Assembly: GCA_001802125.1 (NCBI GenBank)
Contig: MGZK01000135.1
Location: 1-64,000 of the forward strand
Reading direction: 5' to 3'
DNA length: 64,000 nucleotides
Source: Geobacteraceae bacterium GWC2_55_20
Lineage (GTDB): Bacteria; Desulfobacterota; Desulfuromonadia; Geobacterales; Pseudopelobacteraceae
Below are positions 11,193 to 20,715 of this stretch, piece after piece. Under the pieces are notes generated by a model that worked only from the letters and a program-made list of their open reading frames with translations, was not told the DNA's origin and did no database searches. Position numbers and translations under genes: made by a program. The first letter of the stretch is position 1. Each line of letters begins with the position of its first letter.

Positions 11193-12047
11193 TCAGAGCC
11201 CCAGTGATTCCGGTTTTTTACCGGCATCCGGGAAGAACAGCGGCGCGCCGAACTTGTCCACCCCGAAATGGCCGATCACATCCTGGGTCTTTTTGGACAC
11301 CATGAAATCGGCAAAAGCCTTGCCGCCCGGAATGTTGATTTTGGGCGACTTGGCCGGATTCAGCTCGATCACGTGGTAGATGTTGAGCAGTTTGCCATCG
11401 CCCTCCACCAGTATTTCCAACCCCAGGTTCTTCTTGAGGGCCAGGTAGGTGGCCCGGTCAGCCAGCACATAGCCCTTTTTCTCGGCAGCCACGTTCAGGG
11501 TCTGCCCCATCCCCAGGCCGGTCTGCTGATACCACTTCTGCCCTTCCGGATTGACGCCGGCCCCTTTCCAGAGCCCTTTTTCCTTGGCGTGGGTTCCGGA
11601 GTTGTCGCCGCGCGAGGCAAACAGCGAGTTTGTCTGGGCGATGCGCTTCATCGCATCGGCCGCCTTGGCACCCTTGATCTTGGCCGGATCCGAGGCGGGG
11701 CCCAGGATGATGAAGTCATTGTGCATCACCAGGCGCCGCGTTACGCCGAAACCATCGGCCATAAATTTCTTCTCTGCCTCGGGGGAGTGTACCAGCAGCA
11801 CGTCCGCCTCGCCCTTCTCCCCCATCTTCATGGCCTGACCGGAACCGACCGAAATGGTCTTAACCAGAAAACCGCTCTGCTTCTCGAATATGGGCACCAG
11901 CACGTCCAGCAGCCCCGAATCCTGGGTGCTGGTGGTGGTGGCCAGGATGACCGATTTTGGCGCGGCAAAGACCGGCAGCGCTACCAGCAACATCGCCAAA
12001 ACTGCAAACAACGGTACAACACGTGACATCAATCCGGACCTGTTCAT
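11193..12047 (-). CDS. tupA: Tungstate ABC transporter substrate-binding protein (TupA-like)
   Basis: Signal peptide then VILATTTSTQDSGLLDVLVPIFEKQSGFLVKTISVGSGQAMKMGEKGEADVLLVHSPEAEKKF, the typical TupA motif. Confidence 0.85.
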   Translation of the reverse strand: MNRSGLMSRVVPLFAVLAMLLVALPVFAAPKSVILATTTSTQDSGLLDVLVPIFEKQSGFLVKTISVGSGQAMKMGEKGEADVLLVHSPEAEKKFMADGFGVTRRLVMHNDFIILGPASDPAKIKGAKAADAMKRIAQTNSLFASRGDNSGTHAKEKGLWKGAGVNPEGQKWYQQTGLGMGQTLNVAAEKKGYVLADRATYLALKKNLGLEILVEGDGKLLNIYHVIELNPAKSPKINIPGGKAFADFMVSKKTQDVIGHFGVDKFGAPLFFPDAGKKPESLGL

Positions 12048-12078
12048 TTTCTATCTCCTTTCAATGGTGCTGCTGTGG

Positions 12079-12933
12079 TTATTTTGTTTTACGGGCATGC
12101 CATTCACGCGAATCCGGGAAAAAGAGCGGACCGCCGAAACGTTCCACACCAAATCCGGCAATGATTTTCTGCCCTTTGTCAGGCGCGGTTAGCCAGGCGA
12201 CAAAGGCGGCGGTATCCTGACTGTTGACAGCGGGAAATTTCTTCTGGCTGACCGGGATCAGCGAGATACGGTTCAGCAAGGCTTCGTCACCTTCGACCAA
12301 CACGCCGAGTTTGATTTCTTTCTGTATCGACAGATAGGTGGCACGGTCGATTATTGTATATGCCCCGGAATTGCTGGTGAAGCGAAGTGTCGGCACATTC
12401 CCCTCACTCCCTTTTTCATAGACCTTGTACCATGCTCCGACCGGATTCAAACCGGCTTTCTTCCACAGTTCCATCTCGGCCACGTGCGTACCGGACTTGT
12501 CGCCACGGCTGATGAAAGGCGCCGATTTTCCGGCAATCACCTTGAGCGCTGCCGTCGCCGATTTCATGCCGCGAATCCCGGCGGGGTCGCCGGCCGGCCC
12601 AACGATGACGAAATCGTTGTACATCAGCGGGATCCGCTCCGTACCGTAGCCGGCCGCCACGAATTTTTCCTCCAGCGAACGGGCATGCACCATTACCAGG
12701 TCAATACTACCCTTTTCCGAGATTTTCAGCGCTTTACCGGTGCCGGCCCCCACATGCCGCACATTGATGCCGGTTTCCTTTTCAAAACCATCTTCCAGCG
12801 CCGCCACGATTCCGGCATCGATCGGCCCGATCGTGCTGGCCATCAGGATAAAGCCCTTCTCCGCATGCGCCGCCGTCGCCCAGACCAGGCACAACAGCAT
12901 GACAATAACTCTGAAACTACTTGATCGTTTCAT
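12079..12933 (-). CDS. Divergent TupA-like substrate-binding protein (second paralogue)
   Basis: Start at 12933 (MKRSSSFRVIVMLLCLVWATAAHA). Same fold and length as TupA, but the ligand loop reads LMASTIGPIDAGIV in place of TTTSTQDSGLL. Confidence 0.75.
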   Translation of the reverse strand: MKRSSSFRVIVMLLCLVWATAAHAEKGFILMASTIGPIDAGIVAALEDGFEKETGINVRHVGAGTGKALKISEKGSIDLVMVHARSLEEKFVAAGYGTERIPLMYNDFVIVGPAGDPAGIRGMKSATAALKVIAGKSAPFISRGDKSGTHVAEMELWKKAGLNPVGAWYKVYEKGSEGNVPTLRFTSNSGAYTIIDRATYLSIQKEIKLGVLVEGDEALLNRISLIPVSQKKFPAVNSQDTAAFVAWLTAPDKGQKIIAGFGVERFGGPLFFPDSREWHARKTK

Positions 12934-13339
12934 CCGGACCTCCATTCTTGCATGTGATATCGGCATACTTCTCGGTTTTGGTTATGGTTGACATCTTCTT
13001 CAATCGGCTGATACCGAAGCGGCAGGCCTCGAAGGCATCCTCGCTGTTGGGAGAACTGGCCGCCACCAGCGAGATGATCTCGCCCACGTCCAGGCTGCCG
13101 GTTCTGCGGATCAGCAGCACATCCTCCAGGTTCCAGCCACGCTCTATTTCACCGGCAATATTCTCCAACTCCAGCATGGTATTTCCCTGGGCCCTGTATT
13201 CGATGGAGCTGGTGGACTTGTCCGAAGCGGCCTGTTTCTTGACCACCGCATAGTGGAACACCACCGAGCCGGAAAATGACGAGCAGATGGAATTATAGAC
13301 TGAGGCCGGATCTATGGGGATTTCAACCAGTTTGACCAT
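12917..13339 (-). CDS. MoaE-like protein (divergent molybdopterin synthase large-subunit family)
   Basis: Start at 13339 (MVKLVEIPIDPASVYN). Region IEYRAQGNTMLELENIAGEIERGWNLEDVLLIRRTGSLDVGEIISLVAASSPNSEDAFEACRFGISRLKK aligns by eye with MoaE. Confidence 0.7.
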   Translation of the reverse strand: MVKLVEIPIDPASVYNSICSSFSGSVVFHYAVVKKQAASDKSTSSIEYRAQGNTMLELENIAGEIERGWNLEDVLLIRRTGSLDVGEIISLVAASSPNSEDAFEACRFGISRLKKMSTITKTEKYADITCKNGGPDETIK

Positions 13340-13370
13340 TATACATATCCTTTCCTGAGTCGATAAAAAC

Positions 13371-13402
13371 AAAAAAGCCCCTTCTCTCAATGGAAAAGGG
13401 GC
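13371..13402 (-). terminator. Intrinsic terminator in the leader of the MoaE-like gene
   Basis: Minus strand GCCCCTTTTCCATTGAGAGAAGGGGCTTTTTTG: about 10-bp stem followed by a U-tract. Confidence 0.75.
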
Positions 13403-13409
13403 GCGTGCG

Positions 13410-13540
13410 AACCACCACGGTGGACCGTCAAGCACAGGTTCCCCTTTTCAAAGGAGGGCGGCGCTGTTTCCGGCGACACCCGCAGGTCGCGGGCCATGAG
13501 GATTTTTCCCTGGTAGGCTGCGCGACTCGGAGACTGGCAA
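13410..13540 (-). ncRNA. Probable Moco/Tuco (molybdenum/tungsten cofactor) riboswitch
   Basis: Minus-strand leader contains CUCCGAG...GCCUACCAGGGAAAAAUCCUCAUGGCCCGCGACC...GCCGGAAAC, matching conserved Moco RNA motif blocks as I remember them. A terminator follows, then the MoaE-like/TupA genes. Confidence 0.7.
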
Positions 13541-13592
13541 AATGTGGCGGCACTATAGCTGGAACGGCTTATTCTGGCAAGCAGTAAAACGG

Positions 13593-15575
13593 TCAGCTGA
13601 TTCCCTCCGCCATGACCTCGGCTATATCCCTGACCCGGATCACGTCGGCGGCCCCCAGATCCTTCAAGCCATCCTCCATCATGGTCATGCAGTATGGACA
13701 ACTGACGCAGAGCGTATCCGGCAGTTTACCGTTCATGGCCTCCTTGACCCGTTCCAGGTTTATGCGGGTACCGCTCTGTTCTTCCATCCACATCCTGCCG
13801 CCGCCGGCTCCGCAGCAGAAGCCGTTCTCGCGGTTGCGGCCGAACTCGCCCGGAGCCTTGCCCAATACCGACTTCAACACTGCTCTGGGCGCCTGATAGG
13901 TGTCGTTATGTCGTCCGAGGTAGCAGGAGTCGTGAAAGATCACATTGCCGAGCTTGGGCAGTCTGGCCGGCTTGAGCCGGCCGCTTTCCACCAGCTGCGC
14001 TATCAGCTGGGAATGGTGCAACACCTCGATCTCCAGCCCGTACTGCCGGTAATCGTTCTTGAGCGTGCTGAAGCAGTGCGGGCAGTGGGTAACTATTTTG
14101 GTGATGCCCTTCTCCTTGAACAGAGCCACATTCTCCCGGGCCATTTTATCAAATACGTATTCATTGCCGAGACGGCGCACACTGTCGCCGCAGCACTGTT
14201 CCTCCTTGCCCAGCATGCCCCAGGAGACCCCGGCCGCGTCCAGGATAGTCGCCAAGGCCACGCTGACGTGTTTGTTGCGACTGTCGAAAGCGCCGGCACA
14301 ACCGACGAAGAACAGGTACTCACTCTCTCCCGGCTTGAAGGCGCGATCGCCCAGCTGGCTGCTCCACTTGGTCCGCTCCGACGGGGCGATGCCCCAGGGG
14401 TTGCCGCGCTGCTCCATATTCTCGAACAGGTTCAGCAACTCCTCGGGGAATTGGGACTTCTCCTGCACCAGGTGGCGGCGCATCTTGACGATTTTGGGCA
14501 TCTGCTCGATCAGCACCGGGCAGACCGAGGTGCAGGCCCCACAGGTGGTACAGGACCAGAGCGCATCCTCACCGATGGTCCCTTCGGCCGGCACTCCGAT
14601 CAGCGACGTCAGACCGGTTTTGCCATCTTTAAGAGCCGGGCCGTTCTTAAGCAGGTTGACCTTGATATCGTGCACGATCCGGCGCGGATTGAGCGGTTTG
14701 CCGGTGTTGTGGGCCGGGCAGAGATCCTGGCAGCGTCCGCACTCGGTGCAGGTCAGCGAGTCGAACAGATCCTTCCAGCTGTACTGCTCGACACTGCTGA
14801 CGCCGTAACGCTCACCCTTTTCAAAGGTCTCCCTCGGCTGCACGTTGGGCTTTGCCAGGTTTTTGAAATAGCAGTTGGGGATCGCGGTCAGGATGTGCAT
14901 ATGCTTGCTGCGGGGCAGGAAATTCATGAACAGAAGCAATACCAGCGCGTGCAGCCACCAGGAGGCAACCGCCACCATTTCAAGTACGGCCGGGGGGAGT
15001 CCGTCGATAAGCGCGGCGATCGCCGATGAAACCGGCCGCCAGGTGCCGGACTGTCCCAGGGCGATATGGGCGCCGTTCAGCAGGAAAAAGGCCGCCATCA
15101 GGGTGGCGATCATTAACAGGATCAGCAGCGCCTCACCGCTGGCGGGACGGGTGTAATCGTTTCCCAGGTATTCGGGCGGAAACAGCAGGCGGCGGGCCAA
15201 CGCTACCAGCACCGAGACCAGGGCGGCCACCGAAACCAGATCGAAGAGCAGTTGCAGGGTATGGTACAGTGGCTGCGGCAGAAGCGCCAGATTCACTCCG
15301 GGCAGCAAGCCCTCCAGCAGAAACTCGCCATTGGCAACCAGCAGCAGCATGAAGGCCCAGAACAGCATGAAATGGTTGAATCCATACGGCCGCGCCAGAA
15401 CCCGCTTCTGGGCAAAGGCATAATTGAACATACCCAGCAAACGACCGAACGGATTGTCAAAGCGATTTTCGGGGACGCCGATGGCTACCAGCTGCAGCCG
15501 CTGATAGCAGCTGAACATGAAGGAGAGTACCGAAACAGCAAATATGGCCGTAAAAACAGCTTGATGTAGTGACAT
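13593..15575 (-). CDS. Membrane-bound Fe-S oxidoreductase with two CCG domains (Etf-associated, HdrD-like)
   Basis: N-terminal TM helices; TCTECGRCQDLCPAHNTGKPLNPR and CTTCGACTSVCPVLIEQMPKIVKMRRHLV; CCG motifs ...EQCCGDS... and ...GFCCGAGGGRMWMEE. Confidence 0.9.
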   Translation of the reverse strand: MSLHQAVFTAIFAVSVLSFMFSCYQRLQLVAIGVPENRFDNPFGRLLGMFNYAFAQKRVLARPYGFNHFMLFWAFMLLLVANGEFLLEGLLPGVNLALLPQPLYHTLQLLFDLVSVAALVSVLVALARRLLFPPEYLGNDYTRPASGEALLILLMIATLMAAFFLLNGAHIALGQSGTWRPVSSAIAALIDGLPPAVLEMVAVASWWLHALVLLLFMNFLPRSKHMHILTAIPNCYFKNLAKPNVQPRETFEKGERYGVSSVEQYSWKDLFDSLTCTECGRCQDLCPAHNTGKPLNPRRIVHDIKVNLLKNGPALKDGKTGLTSLIGVPAEGTIGEDALWSCTTCGACTSVCPVLIEQMPKIVKMRRHLVQEKSQFPEELLNLFENMEQRGNPWGIAPSERTKWSSQLGDRAFKPGESEYLFFVGCAGAFDSRNKHVSVALATILDAAGVSWGMLGKEEQCCGDSVRRLGNEYVFDKMARENVALFKEKGITKIVTHCPHCFSTLKNDYRQYGLEIEVLHHSQLIAQLVESGRLKPARLPKLGNVIFHDSCYLGRHNDTYQAPRAVLKSVLGKAPGEFGRNRENGFCCGAGGGRMWMEEQSGTRINLERVKEAMNGKLPDTLCVSCPYCMTMMEDGLKDLGAADVIRVRDIAEVMAEGIS

Positions 15576-15635
15576 GAAATGATACCTCGCTACCAGATTC
15601 TAAAATACTCAGCATCTTATAATTACATTGATTTT

Positions 15636-15658
15636 CTTTGCGTCTTTGCGCCTTTGCG
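15636..15658. repeat. Short 8-bp tandem intergenic repeat (CTTTGCGN)x3
   Basis: CTTTGCGTCTTTGCGCCTTTGCG between the Fe-S oxidoreductase and etfA. Confidence 0.8.
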
Positions 15659-15690
15659 AGAGTGTTTTTGTTTTGAACCTGTTGACTTGA

Positions 15691-17040
15691 TCAAGCCGCG
15701 GCTCTGCCCGCTTGGCAAGCGCCATTGCCGCGCTTGAGTTCCCGCACTCTGCCGATCAGCGCCGGCACCACCTGGAACAGGTCGCCCACCACACCGTAGG
15801 TGGCTACCTGGAAGATGGGCGCTTCCGGGTCGCGGTTGATGGCGATGATTGTGTCTGAATCCTGCATGCCGACCATGTGCTGGATCGCTCCGGAGATGCC
15901 GCAGGCGATATAGATTTTGGGACGCACGGTCTTACCGGTCTGGCCAACCTGTCGGCCATGGGAGATCCAGCCCGCGTCCACGGCGCTGCGCGATGCCCCG
16001 ACCACCCCGCCCAGTTCATCGGCCAACTCCTGCAACAGGGCGAAATTGTCCTTGTTCATCATCCCACGCCCGCCGGATACGATGATCTCGGCCGCGGCCA
16101 CATCGACCTGGTCCTTGCCGTCCCGGTCGTTGATCACCTCCAGCACTTTGACCAGTACGTTCTGCTCCAGAGGCGCGAACGCCTCACGGATGATTTCACC
16201 TGTTCTGCCGGGCTGCAGCTCGGGCATCTGCATCACGTGCGGACGCACGGTTGCCATCTGCGGACGGAACTTGTCGCACATGATGGTGGCCATGATGTTG
16301 CCGCCAAAGGCGGGACGGGTCTGCATCAGGTTGCGTTTGTCGTCAATGCCGAGGCCGGTGCAGTCGGCGGTCAGTCCGGTCTTGACCACGGTTGCCACGG
16401 CGCCAGCCAGGTCGCGCCCCTGAGCGGTGGCGCCCATCAGGATCACTTCCGGCCGGTATTTCTCGATCAGATAGCAGATGGCGTCGGAATAGGGCTGGGT
16501 ACGGTAGTTCCTGTACACCGCTGCATCCAGGACAATCGCCCGGTCGGCGCCATGCTCGAAGGCCTCGTGGCAGAGATGTTCAATTCCCTGCCCCAGGATG
16601 ACCGCACTCAGCTGTACCCCCAGGGTTTTGGCCAGTCCGGCACCTGTACCCAGAAGTTCCCAGGAGACCTTGGCGGTAACACCGTCGTACTGTTCGATAA
16701 CTACCCAGACACCACGATATCCGGCGAGCATCTTCCGGAGACGTTCGCTTTCTTCGTCAAGCTCCTCCACCAGCGGGCCGGCGGAGTTTTTGGCCAGTTC
16801 GGCCAGAATCGCCTGCTCCTCAGGAGTGAAATACATCTCCAGCGCAGCCGCCGGACAGATCTTGACGCACTTGAGGCAGCCGATGCACTTGGCGGTTTCG
16901 ATGACCGGCTCACCTGAATCGGTCATCTCGATGCAGTTGACCGGACAGGAACTCTGGCAGCGCGCTCCGCAGGCGATACACTTGCCTTCGATCAGGCTGG
17001 CCACGCCGCGGGGTTTTTTAGGTTTTTTTATGTCAGTCAT
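15691..17040 (-). CDS. etfA: Electron transfer flavoprotein alpha subunit with N-terminal 2x[4Fe-4S] ferredoxin domain
   Basis: Start at 17040 ([12 protein letters not shown]). [16 protein letters not shown] and [16 protein letters not shown], then ETF-alpha domains with [48 protein letters not shown]. Confidence 0.92.
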   Translation of the reverse strand: MTDIKKPKKPRGVASLIEGKCIACGARCQSSCPVNCIEMTDSGEPVIETAKCIGCLKCVKICPAAALEMYFTPEEQAILAELAKNSAGPLVEELDEESERLRKMLAGYRGVWVVIEQYDGVTAKVSWELLGTGAGLAKTLGVQLSAVILGQGIEHLCHEAFEHGADRAIVLDAAVYRNYRTQPYSDAICYLIEKYRPEVILMGATAQGRDLAGAVATVVKTGLTADCTGLGIDDKRNLMQTRPAFGGNIMATIMCDKFRPQMATVRPHVMQMPELQPGRTGEIIREAFAPLEQNVLVKVLEVINDRDGKDQVDVAAAEIIVSGGRGMMNKDNFALLQELADELGGVVGASRSAVDAGWISHGRQVGQTGKTVRPKIYIACGISGAIQHMVGMQDSDTIIAINRDPEAPIFQVATYGVVGDLFQVVPALIGRVRELKRGNGACQAGRAAA

Positions 17041-17122
17041 GTAAAACCCTTCCATGAATTATGAATTGTGAAGGATAAAATATGAAAAGATGGGACCAAC
17101 TCATAATTCATCCTTTGCGACT

Positions 17123-17935
17123 CTACACCGCCAGCAGGTCCTTGCCGAGCAGCCTGTCGATCAGCAGGTTGGCGGTCCCAATCGGATCGCCGATGCCATC
17201 GCCGATGATTTCTCCCTGGTCACGCTCCGGGGAAAAGATCTTACTGACCCAGGTCGGGGAACCTTTCAGACCGACGGTCTCAACGTCAAGTTCGAGGACC
17301 GAATTGTCCCAGACTTTGATTTCAGTATCCCGCGATTCAATCCGCATCGGCACGGTCGGATAGCGGGGGCGGTTGAGCTCCCTGACCACCGTGATCATCA
17401 CCGGCAGAGGCGCTTCGACGATCTCGTGGCGCCCTTCCAGCTTGCGGCGCACACGGATGGTCTTGTGCAAAAAATCGATCGACTCGATCCGGTCAACCAG
17501 GGTCAGCTGGCTGAAGCCCAGGCGGGAGGCGATACCTGGGCCGACCTGGGCGGTATCGCCGTCGATGGTCTGTTTGCCGCAGAAAACGATGCCGACCTGT
17601 TCCTGCCGGTCCAACCGCTCGATCGCGGCCGAGAGCACCTTGCTGGTGGCCAGGGTATCGGCGCCGCCAAAGCAGCGATCGGAAAGCAGGATGGCCTCGT
17701 CAACCCCGAGGGCGCAGGCTTTCCGCAAGGTGGCCACCGTATTGGGCGGACCCATCGAGAGCGCCACGGTGCGCAGATTGTAGCGATCCTTGAGCCTCAG
17801 GCTCTCCTCCAGGGCATGTGAGTCGTAGGGGTTTATGATAAACGGGATTCCATCACGAATCAGTGTATTGGTTACCGGGTCAATCTTTACCTGGGTGGTA
17901 TCCGGCACCTGTTTGATGCACGATATGACTAGCAT
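17123..17935 (-). CDS. etfB: Electron transfer flavoprotein beta subunit
   Basis: MLVISCIKQVPDTTQVKIDPVTNTLIRDGIPFIINPYDSHALEESLRLKD...GKQTIDGDTAQVGPGIASRLG. Confidence 0.92.
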   Translation of the reverse strand: MLVISCIKQVPDTTQVKIDPVTNTLIRDGIPFIINPYDSHALEESLRLKDRYNLRTVALSMGPPNTVATLRKACALGVDEAILLSDRCFGGADTLATSKVLSAAIERLDRQEQVGIVFCGKQTIDGDTAQVGPGIASRLGFSQLTLVDRIESIDFLHKTIRVRRKLEGRHEIVEAPLPVMITVVRELNRPRYPTVPMRIESRDTEIKVWDNSVLELDVETVGLKGSPTWVSKIFSPERDQGEIIGDGIGDPIGTANLLIDRLLGKDLLAV

Positions 17936-18069
17936 GAGAGCAACTCCGTAATTTGCTTTTTCAGTTTCTAATAAGCCGGGGGAAGTGATTACCCCCGGCC
18001 CATGAAAGGAGCACACATGGCAGTATGCGCTCGTCCGGCACCCATAATACCGGAGCCCTTATTCCCGAT

Positions 18070-18237
18070 TCATCCGGGATTGTTAACCAGCAGGCTGTAA
18101 AGCGTTATCGCCTCACGCATCAGCCTGGATATGCTCTTGCTGCTACGCAGAGTGAGTTGGTCCAGCAGCAGCTTTTCCTCGTCACTAAGCCTCATGGATA
18201 CGACATTGTATTTCGGACTTTGCTTGTATTTTCCCAT
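18070..18237 (-). CDS. Small (55 aa) ribbon-helix-helix protein, not in the ORF track
   Basis: Manual translation: MGKYKQSPKYNVVSMRLSDEEKLLLDQLTLRSSKSISRLMREAITLYSLLVNNPG*. RHH-type N-terminal strand and helices. Confidence 0.65.
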   Translation of the reverse strand: MGKYKQSPKYNVVSMRLSDEEKLLLDQLTLRSSKSISRLMREAITLYSLLVNNPG

Positions 18238-18272
18238 TTCACACGTTTCCGTTTGAATTTAGCACTTTGACT

Positions 18273-19141
<869 letters not shown>

Positions 19142-19145
<4 letters not shown>

Positions 19146-20317
19146 TGGTTGGCTCCTTTCACGGCCTGGACGATTTTCTGGGCCGCGTCGGCCATGCCGT
19201 CGGCGGCGACGATGTTCAAGCCACTTTCGGCCAGCATTTCCTTGCCACGGGCTACGTTGGTTCCCTCAAGACGAACGACCAGCGGGACCTGCAGAGAAAC
19301 CTGTTTGGCTGCTTCAATAACCCCGGTGGCAATGACATCACACTTCATGATGCCGCCGAAGATGTTGACCAGGATTCCTTTGACGTTAGAGTCGGAGAGG
19401 ATCAGTTTGAAGGCTTCGGTTACCCGCTCAGCGGTGGCCCCGCCCCCCACATCCAGGAAGTTGGCCGGGTCGCCGCCGTAATGCTTGACGATGTCCATGG
19501 TGGCCATGGCCAGGCCGGCGCCGTTGACCAGGCAGCCGATGTTGCCGCTCAGAGAGATATAGGAGAGGTCATGCTGGGAGGCTTCGACTTCGTTGGGGTC
19601 TTCTTCGTCGTAGTCGCGCATGTCGCTCAGCTTGGGATGGCGGAAGACGGCGTTGTCGTCGAAACCGAACTTGGCATCCAGCGCCAGCAGCTCCTCCTCG
19701 GCGGTGATCACCAGCGGGTTGATCTCCAGCATGGAGCAGTCACAGGCGATGAAGGTCTTGTAGAGGCCCTGCAGTACCGTGACGGCCTTGCCCGCCAGTT
19801 TGCCACCCAGACCGAGGCTGAAGGCGATCTTGCGGCACTGGAAGGCGGTCAATCCAACCAGAGGATCGATGGTTTCGGTGAAAATTTTATGGGGGGTTTT
19901 GGCGGCCACCTCTTCGATGTCCATGCCCCCCTCGGTGGAGGCCATGACCGCAACCTTGGATGTGCCCCGGTCAACCACCAGGCTGACGTACAGTTCATTG
20001 GCGATGCTGCAGCCGTTCTCCACCAGCACCCGGGTGACCAGCTTGCCGTCCGGGCCGGTCTGGTGCGTACGCAGGGTCATGCCCAGCATGTCGCGGGCAA
20101 TCATGCGCACTTCGTCGGAGGTGCGGGCCAGTTTGACTCCCCCCCCCTTGCCGCGTCCGCCGGCGTGAATCTGGGCCTTAACCACCCAGGGCCCCTCACC
20201 CAGCCGCTTGGCCCACTCACGGGCACTGGCGCCGTTGTAGCAGACGTGCCCGTCGGGAACCGGCACGCCGAACTCCCTCAAAATCGCTTTGGCTTGGTAT
20301 TCGTGTATGTTCATCAT
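19142..20317 (-). CDS. sucC: Succinyl-CoA ligase beta subunit
   Basis: [38 protein letters not shown]...[19 protein letters not shown]...[16 protein letters not shown]; overlaps the sucD start. MM at the N-terminus, so the start could be 20317 or 20314. Confidence 0.97.
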
Positions 20318-20348
20318 TTATCTCCAGATAACGATCTATATTTTATAT

Positions 20349-20362
20349 CCGGACATGTCCGG
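20349..20362. promoter_or_regulatory. Perfect 14-bp palindrome upstream of sucC (candidate operator)
   Basis: CCGGACATGTCCGG, about 32 bp upstream of the sucC ATG. Confidence 0.4.
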
Positions 20363-20562
20363 GAAATTTCATGTTCAAAAGCAGTGCGAACCCGGCCGGG
20401 TTCACTTGGGGCTAAGGTTCAAACAGCCCCAGGCAAATTTTTCCATTCAGCGAATTCCACCTCCCACCAAGGAAGGGGGAATGTAATTTAATTTATGCAT
20501 CTTAATTTACTGGATAATCCGATCGGAACCAATTTCGTCCGGTTATGTATTTGCTTTCAGCT

Positions 20563-20675
20563 TCCCCTCCCTTGACGGGAGGGGATTGAGGGGAGGGTGA
20601 AGCTGCAATGAAATACCGCAGTGGCAATTACCCCCACCCCCTAACCCCCTCCCGCAAAGGGAGGGGGGATATTTA
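20563..20675. repeat. Pair of oppositely oriented GC-rich palindromic intergenic repeats
   Basis: CTTCCCCTCCCTTGACGGGAGGGGATTGAGGGGAGGGTGAAG and CCCCCACCCCCTAACCCCCTCCCGCAAAGGGAGGGGGGAT are related inverted units. Confidence 0.75.
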
Positions 20676-20715
20676 AGGCCACGGCAAGAATCTAACCGGA
20701 AGAAGCTGGTTCGGA

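Noticed and set aside
13542-16917. Plus-strand ORFs of 495 aa (13542-15029) and 346 aa (15877-16917)
   Set aside because: Antisense to the Fe-S oxidoreductase and etfA; no recognisable domains.
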